Origin: Cladocopium goreaui
Taxonomy: Eukaryota > Sar > Dinophyceae > Suessiales > Symbiodiniaceae
Direction: 5' to 3'
DNA: 64,000 bases
NCBI GenBank assembly: GCA_947184155.2
Contig: CAMXCT020002015.1
Coordinates: 1 to 64,000, forward strand
This document shows, one piece after another, positions 57,366 through 64,000 of this stretch. Every line of letters starts with the position of its first letter. Position 1 is the first letter of the stretch. The translations under genes and the position numbers were made by a program. Under the pieces are notes generated by a model. That model was not told where the DNA came from. It searched no databases and saw only the letters and a list, made by a program, of their open reading frames with translations.

Positions 57366-59287
57366 AAGGTGAAGGCCGAGACCTCCCAGCACTACTTGGT
57401 TTGAGGAGTATGAGCAACCATAATGCCGTGCTAGAAATGGCACCTGGCAGGGAAATGCTCACCCTCACGGCCACGAGTAGCTATACCATTAATTGGGGTT
57501 CGGATGCGATCCACATTCCACTTGAGAGAGCCCCCAGTGGTCATCTGGTGTTTAGAACTGACGCATTCCAGAGCATTCCCAGGAGAGGTGGTGGTCTACC
57601 CCCAACGGTCTATGGGTTATATAGCCACATGAATCGTCAGTACCAAGATACCCCAGATGTTCCCATTGGCGTAGCCCCAAGTGATAATCCGTATGCAGAT
57701 GTCCCTGAAACACCAGCAGAAGCACCTGCCAGATCATCCACAGAAGCCCCAGCCAGGAGTGCAACACGAACTGGACAACCATCTCCAGTATCACCATCAC
57801 CAACCCCATCACCTGCATCACCATCACCACCGCCAAAGACAGGACAACCATCATCAGAACCACCTCAAGCGTCAAGACCAACACCAACACCTGCACCGCC
57901 ATCACCACTGCCAAAGGCAGGACGACCACCATCAGAGCCATCTCAACCAACAAGGCCAACACCAACTGAGAGTACATCATTTCCACCAGCACCACCACCC
58001 GAAGCGACTGTAGCAGCAGTTCCAACATACCTAACACCACAGGCAACAGTGATGACAGCAACAACAGAAGCAAACACAGCCAAAGCAACGACTCCGATCA
58101 AGGCCATGCCGGCGAAACTCGGTGCGCCTGCAGTAGCAGCACCAACCACCACCGCACCAACATCCACACAACCAGCAAAAGCAGCAACACCAACCATCTC
58201 AACAACAGCACCTGCAAAACCGCCGACGCCAACACCATCACAACCACCACATCCAATTCCGGCGATGCCATCGCAGCATCATCCACCACCAGCGAAGCCA
58301 GCGGCACCATCAACTCCCGAACCATCAATGCCAGCGCGACCACCAGCACCAACACCATCATCACAACCAAAACTCCCAATGGCAAAAGCCCCAGGACCTA
58401 TCAATAGACCAAGAGCGCCTGCTGACACCCCTGCCAAAGCAGCACCGACCCCATCCATAACAGCTACGACAGCAGCTGCGGAGGCAGAAACAGGAGCAGT
58501 GCCGATACGGTCAGAACCAACCAGAACTGCAACTAGCACACCTGCCCCCAAAGCCACCACTGAGAGAACATGGCGCGGGGCAGGTAAAGCCGCTACACCT
58601 CATCCACAGCCAACACCAGGAGCAAAGGAGTCAACACCAAAACCATCAACACCAGCTACAAGAACGAGAGGAACCACTGACACTGCTACAGCGACAACAT
58701 CACACTCATCACCGCGCATCGCGCCCAGCAAATCACCATCACCTGTAAGGTCACCCTCCAGCGGCACCGACGTGGCAGCAAAGGCCAAAGCACTGAGGCG
58801 AGTTCCCCGCCCAGTGCCTAAAGGACCGCCACGGGGGTCGGTGGGAGCCGCTGTTACCGGCGCAACGCCGGCCAGCAAGGCGCCACCTCCGAAGGCCCCG
58901 GAGCCTGGGATGACTATGAGTGTGGAGATTGAAGGCCTATCGATGCCGGTAGAGGTACCTACCCCAACGGTTCCACTTAATCTAGCCGGACCTCCTAAGA
59001 CAATTCCACCTAGACCTGGGGCCCCTAATGAATCAGGAACATTATTAAAGGAACCCCCAGCAGAACCATCCTCATCCACGAGGGCACCAGTGACACCACC
59101 AAAAGAGCCCTCTGGACCTTCACCGATGCAGCCTAAGGAACCTCCTGGGCCACCACCAGGGTGGACCCCTGCAACAAGTGAACATCCTCCTAAGGCTAAA
59201 GCTTGGGTAAGGATTGGATGGGGCGACGGTGAAGTCAGACAAACGTCCGAAGTAAGATCAATGAGACCACGGGGTAGGGACCAGTAA
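57317..59287 (+). CDS. Retrotransposon frame 2: protease C-terminal part and Pro/Thr/Ala-rich linker
   Basis: Frame -1 to the previous one and open well upstream of 57,317, so the true hand-over lies between about 57,280 and 57,320. It starts with the protease flap/end region: LPALLGLRSMSNHNAVLEM, a typical retropepsin LLG-L motif, then LERAPSGHLVF. From about 57,690 to 58,700 it is extremely rich in Pro, Thr, Ser and Ala (SPSPTPSPASPSPPP-like). The last part (about 58,900-59,287) is less biased and ends WVRIGWGDGEVRQTSEVRS before the TAA. No slippery heptamer was recognised at the upstream border. A one-base loss is equally possible. Confidence 0.7.
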   Translation: MVRGESVSFNFETPMVEGEGRDLPALLGLRSMSNHNAVLEMAPGREMLTLTATSSYTINWGSDAIHIPLERAPSGHLVFRTDAFQSIPRRGGGLPPTVYGLYSHMNRQYQDTPDVPIGVAPSDNPYADVPETPAEAPARSSTEAPARSATRTGQPSPVSPSPTPSPASPSPPPKTGQPSSEPPQASRPTPTPAPPSPLPKAGRPPSEPSQPTRPTPTESTSFPPAPPPEATVAAVPTYLTPQATVMTATTEANTAKATTPIKAMPAKLGAPAVAAPTTTAPTSTQPAKAATPTISTTAPAKPPTPTPSQPPHPIPAMPSQHHPPPAKPAAPSTPEPSMPARPPAPTPSSQPKLPMAKAPGPINRPRAPADTPAKAAPTPSITATTAAAEAETGAVPIRSEPTRTATSTPAPKATTERTWRGAGKAATPHPQPTPGAKESTPKPSTPATRTRGTTDTATATTSHSSPRIAPSKSPSPVRSPSSGTDVAAKAKALRRVPRPVPKGPPRGSVGAAVTGATPASKAPPPKAPEPGMTMSVEIEGLSMPVEVPTPTVPLNLAGPPKTIPPRPGAPNESGTLLKEPPAEPSSSTRAPVTPPKEPSGPSPMQPKEPPGPPPGWTPATSEHPPKAKAWVRIGWGDGEVRQTSEVRSMRPRGRDQ

Positions 59288-62200
59288 CCCAACATACATA
59301 CCTGGCAGAAGATGATCTATTTCAACCACCGACCAAGGCCCTGATTATCGATGAACATCATGATGTTCCAGCCTATTTCCAACGACACCAATATGAAGTA
59401 GATGTTATTGACCCTCGGACCATCATGTACACCAAACATCAAGCCCCGAAGAACATCAGACTCGGCCATTATAAATTTGTTTGGATAAATGCCCCCATTC
59501 GAGGTAAGCATATTCCCCCTGATAAGTATAGTGCTTGCTTAGAAGAGGTGAGGCAGTTGCTTTTAGCATCCGAGGAGTCAAACACCTTCTGTGTCCTGAT
59601 TGGAGCATTCGGCGGAATTTGGAGACATCCCGGCATTGAACAAGTTGCCAAGACCGAACACTGGAAGAAGTGCTATCATAGATTATGCCATTTCAGTTTA
59701 AAGGTAGATCACTCCTCCAAGCATCCGTCCAGTGCATGCATTGTGACCTTGTCATTTGGCCTGCCGTCCATGGTTAGTCACTCATGTAAATGTGAAGTGA
59801 GCACTCATTACATGGACTGGTTAAAAGAATACTGTGACAAGCAGCGATGCGATGCCATGCGCTCCATATCTTTAGTCGTACTCAAAGAATGTGCATCCGA
59901 GATGACGATTGATCCCAAGGGTGAGGTGTGCACTTCAACTTCACAGGGAACACCCGACTTGCACGGTACAGACCAGCCGGTCGGCCGTGAAACCGATGAA
60001 CATTTAAGAGAGGATCAACAGGATGCATATCCCACTTGGCAGAAGGTTCAGCAGAAAGAAAAGGAGAAGAAGCTTAAAGCGGAGGGTAAACATAATCCTA
60101 AGAAACGCAAGTTCGTCATTGAAGATCACCACGACGACTGCGGTAGTGACCTTAGTGGATTAGGCCCCCATGTAATGGAAGAGGATAACTTAGCCCCCCA
60201 AGATTTAGCCCTTTTCCTAATGACCAATTATGCCAATTCCAGAGTGCGCCAATCCGAATCACTCGAGCATGCATTGATTCAAGCCAGTGCCGACTCGTCA
60301 CCATTAGATGTCATTGAGATTTGCGGTGGTGAAGCCAGATGCACCACAGTAGCCATCCGCCGAGGACTGAGAGCCGGAGACAACTTTGACATCATATGTT
60401 CATGTGACTTGAATGATGAATCCAATCAAAACAAAGTCATCAAGTATATAAAGGAATCCAAACCATTGGTTACTATCATGGCACCCACGTGCACACCTTA
60501 TGGACCCATGTCAAATATGGTTAAACATGTCAATTGGGAGTCATGGAAAAGAAGTTTGGATTATGCACGACCTCATGTAAAATTTTGTGGACGTGTTGCA
60601 TTACTTGTTGAAAAGATGGGTTTATTCTTTATAACTGAACAACCACATCCATCAAAGCTTTGGGAAGAATCCGAATGGCAGGAAGTATTAAAACTGTCTA
60701 CTACTGTCAGCATCGTGATTCACCAATGCATGACAGGCCAAAAGGGCCCTGATGGAGGACCAGCTAAGAAACCCACGAGATTCATCGCCAATCATAGGGC
60801 TCTCTTAGAACCATTGACCAAGTATGTTTGTGATGGAAGTCATGAGCATGAATTACTCGAAGGAGGGAAAGCTAGCCATTGTAAACTGTGGACATGGAAA
60901 CTAGCTACATCTATAGTAGATGGAATAACCAACCTTCGAGAACTGGTCAACTCCAGAGAGTATGCCTATCCAACTATCGGCACGAGCACTGATGCATCCG
61001 AGCCAAGCAGTGAACCCGCCGATGACCCAGATAAGAGACCAGCAGTTTGCCCAGGATGTAAAGGACATCTAAATAGGAATGATCCGAGGCACACCCGTGA
61101 TCCTGATACCTGTAAATATCCTTTAGATGCCCCCATAATATGGACATGCCCTGGATGTAAGAAAATGAAACCTGCTGGTGATAGTTCACATACTTATGCC
61201 CAAGGTGAGTGCAAGCACATGACCATAGCTCACCGTAAAGGCATCCATCGAAAAGGCCATCATCCCAGAGAACCAGCCAAGCGAGCTGATGAACTTCCGG
61301 TTCAAGACTCTCAGGCTCAACTGCCTGATGGAACCGATTTGGGAGCCGGTGAAGGAGCTGCTAGTAGCTCAGCCGCAGGGGCAGCACCTCCAGCAGAAGA
61401 CAGGATTGTCCCCTTCAACCCAGATGACGGCGAACCCGCCGAAAGCAGACTCCGAGGCCCTTATCGAAAGTTCCGGGATGCAGCCGCAGGTAGTGAACAT
61501 CCATCCGACTGGTCTAGATTTGATGTCACTCATAGTCTAAAAGACTTGAGAAGTAGCCATGAACCCACTATTATTCGAACACTCAGGAAGCTGCATTTAA
61601 GATGGTGGCATGCAGGCCCCACCAACATGACTAGCGTTTTAAGAAATGCAGGCATACCTGAAGAAGTCATAAGCTACATTCCTGACATCATTTCAACCTG
61701 TCGTGAGTGCCGTAAGTGGGCACCAAAAGCCAGAGACACTCAACCCTCAGTCTCTTCGGCCATGAATTTCAACGAAGTAGTAGAAACGGATTTGTTGTTC
61801 TATCGAGAACTTGTCGTACATCATTTCATTTGCAGAGCGACTAGATGGCATGTTGCTGTGGAAACGCCCAACAAAACAGAAGATCAATTAATCACCAATT
61901 TTTACACAGCATGGGTATCCATCTTTGGTCCACCTCAACAGCTTGTCACTGATAGTGAAGCTGGTTTGACTTCATCCAGTGCTGAAGCAAGATTGAAACG
62001 CATGGGTGTAGTCTTAAAGATAAGAGGTAAGGACCAACACGCTCGGTACATCGAAAGGAGAGGAGCGATCTTAAGACATGCTATGCATGTGATGGAATCC
62101 CAAGCCATAAGAGAAGGCATTGACATCAACTTCCCATCATTACTTGCCAATAGCGTCTTTATGGGTAACGCACTAACACACATAGGAGGAGTTACACCCT

Positions 62201-64000
62201 ATCAGGTAGTGATGGGAAGACAACCGGCTTGCCTTCCGCCAATTACTGACAACGCCGGCTTGGAAGAGAGAGTTGATGCTCGCATCCGTGAACTCGCATT
62301 GCAGTCTATGGTTTCAGCCACGAGTGCATCTCGTATCAAAAGAGCTTTGGGGTCCAAAACTGCCTTGTCGGGAGAAAACCGTTTTGCAAAAGGAGACTTG
62401 GTAGAATTATACCGAACGCCCCCGAGCAAAGACATGAGTGGCTGGACCGGTCCATACGAAGTCGTAGAGTGTGTAGCCGCAGATGGCATTGTAGCTCTTA
62501 AAATAAATGGACAGACCAGACCATATCGCCTCCAGGATGTACGCCCAGCACAATACTATGCAACAGTTTCTCTTTATGGACACACCAATGCGGATATCTG
62601 TTTGAATGCCATGGAATACATCCATCAATTTTTGAATGAACTCCCCGATGGCCGTGTTGAAGTTTTTGGGTATGTAAATGACAGACTGACAAAAACCACC
62701 AAACGATGGCCCAAAATTTCAAAAGCACTAGAGTTCATCATAACCAATTCCCTTCAAATGGATGATATTTACACTGTAAGAATTGGACATAAAATCAAAC
62801 AGTTGCAAGATCTTGAAGACAGGTACCGCAATGTGATTTTCAATTGGAACATGAACAACCCAGACGCAATGCTCATACATGTTGCCGATCACCCCAGACA
62901 AAACATCAATAAAATCTTTGGTCCACAGGAGTCCTTCGTCGCAACAATGCAGTGTTTTATGCTAGATAGAGATGTAGGAATGACACTTGATGATTTTGAG
63001 GAGAAAGTGCTGGACCGTCCGTCGGCTATGGCGCATCTCGATCGAGAGATCGAGGTGGGTCGTAGTGATGGGCGGCTCAGTACGATCGCCGAGGAATCTC
63101 AAGTTAGCATTGACTCTCCAGAGGTTGAAGCATTGTACATACAACATTTCGAAGGTGCTCCCAAAGAAATCCAAAGTGATCTCAAGGAGCTGTGCTGGGT
63201 AGTTCTCAACGAACCGGTAGATGAAGTATCAGGTGTGGAGATTAAAGATGATTGGTGTTACTTTTCAAATCCAGATAACCACAATGATTGGGATTCAATA
63301 CCACCAATAGTCAGTCCAGATTTCGACGAATATGATCACACTTTTGAATTTGATGAAAATGATGAACCATTTCTTGAAGTGCTGATCTCAAAAAGTATCA
63401 CTGAATGCTTCCAAGACAGTCGCGATGTGTCAAAGCCCAACATGATGAAAGTATTCCTTAATGCAGAAGCCAAGAAAGAAGTCATCGAAAGAGATACGGA
63501 CCTGCTTACTGCTAAGGAACTAATTAACCATCGTAAAGAAGTTGATGAAGCAACAGTTAAAGAGTACGAAACCTGGCATAAGTATGGTTGCTTTGAACGA
63601 ATCCCCAAAAAGAAATGTAAGGTTCTGATTGACGCTAAGCTAGTTTCTAAGTGGAAATACGTAGACGGGAAGCGCATCATCAGGATGCGATTGGCCTTGC
63701 GAGGGTTCAAGGAACCGCAAACCGAAGATGAAGTGAACTTCTCGGCCACTGCGCAAAGAACTTCTCAAAAGATTCTAGCTAGTGAAGCAGCCTGCCACAA
63801 GGACTGGAGCTTTGTCGCCGTGGACATAAGTAAAGCATTTCTTCAAGGGCTTACCTTTTCCGAGATGAATAAATTGACCGGAGAGCCCGAAAAACACATA
63901 AGCTTTACAGTCCCGGCGGGAACAGCCAAGCATCTCAGACGTATTCCAGGATATGAAGACTTTGATGAGCGATCGGAAGCTCTCAAATGTTTGAAGCCTG
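59278..64000 (+). CDS. Retrotransposon frame 3 (partial): methyltransferase-like, integrase, reverse transcriptase
   Basis: An open frame with no stop from 59,278 to the window edge (1,574 codons), again -1 to the previous frame. DVIEICGGEARC (60,307 on), APTCTPYGPMSN (about 60,480) and ITEQPHPSKLW (about 60,630) resemble motifs I, IV and VI of C5-cytosine methyltransferases. Two CPGC motifs (61,048; 61,147) look like zinc ribbons. Integrase: H-x4-H-x29-C-x2-C (61,594-61,710), catalytic Asp 61,789, Asp in TDSE 61,951 and Glu in YIERRG 62,053. Reverse transcriptase begins at about 63,570 (DAKLVSKWKYVDGKRIIRMR), with the first catalytic Asp in VDISKAFLQG (63,823). The YxDD box would lie beyond the window. 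Confidence 0.85.

Larger units (their letters stand above)
53424..64000 (+). mobile_element. Ty1/copia-order LTR retrotransposon, 5' part
   Basis: Array-unit homology ends near 53,423. From there on: a candidate LTR, a primer-binding site, then Gag, protease, linker, methyltransferase-like domain, integrase and the beginning of reverse transcriptase. Integrase before reverse transcriptase is the Ty1/copia order. The window ends inside reverse transcriptase, so the RNase H and 3' LTR are not seen. The three frames are each displaced by -1, so this copy is either damaged or uses recoding. Confidence 0.85.

Noticed and set aside
1-64000. tRNA, rRNA or spliced-leader genes
   Set aside because: Looked for cloverleaf-like segments and the dinoflagellate spliced-leader core by eye. 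None was found; a covariance-model search was not possible.

Overview
The window looks like nuclear DNA of a dinoflagellate, most likely a symbiodiniacean or a relative. This is inferred from a head-to-tail array of same-strand paralogs, a ubiquitin-like plus ankyrin-repeat protein family of a type common in those genomes, an apparent GA-AG intron, many short inverted-repeat elements, and a Ty1/copia-like polyprotein with a DPGA-type protease. No spliced-leader relic, tRNA or rRNA was recognised.

Positions 1-53,423 hold nine tandem copies (G1-G9, all on +) of one gene. It encodes an N-terminal ubiquitin-like fold, an ankyrin cap, and 7 to about 22 ankyrin repeats of 33 residues (99 bp). G1, G2, G8 and G9 have an uninterrupted N-terminal exon. 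The contiguous block G3-G7 carries a 122-123 bp, phase-2 GA-AG intron with terminal inverted repeats and a GATT direct repeat. It looks like an introner (intron-generating transposon) and restores the N-terminal domain to five genes whose long open frame otherwise seems to begin at an internal Met. G2 is frameshifted near its 3' end. In G9 a deletion replaces the tail with sequence read from the old 3' UTR. G3 and G6 are recent duplicates.

Spacers come in three types: A (after G1 and G9, before G2 and G9), B (after G2-G6) and C (after G7 and G8). They hold exon-like islands with splice-like borders. The best is a small multi-exon reading frame (called X) just downstream of ANK in seven units, open in two of them. 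They also hold families of about 100-bp inverted-repeat elements, microsatellites and AT-rich tracts. The spacer after G5 is interrupted at 25,417-29,706 by a 4.3-kb block with 10-bp inverted ends. It contains a 30-bp minisatellite, ten copies of a 72-bp satellite, two tracts of a 16-bp satellite and about 1.9 kb of degenerate repeats.

From about 53,424 to the window end lies a Ty1/copia-order LTR retrotransposon, cut by the edge. It shows a candidate 5' LTR, an initiator-tRNA-Met-like primer site, and three consecutive frames, each shifted by -1. Frame 1 is Gag with a CCHC knuckle, a RING-H2 finger and the start of an aspartic protease. Frame 2 is the rest of the protease and a very long Pro/Thr/Ala-rich linker. 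Frame 3 runs 1,574 codons without a stop to the edge and contains a cytosine-methyltransferase-like domain, paired CPGC zinc motifs, the HHCC/DDE integrase and the start of reverse transcriptase.
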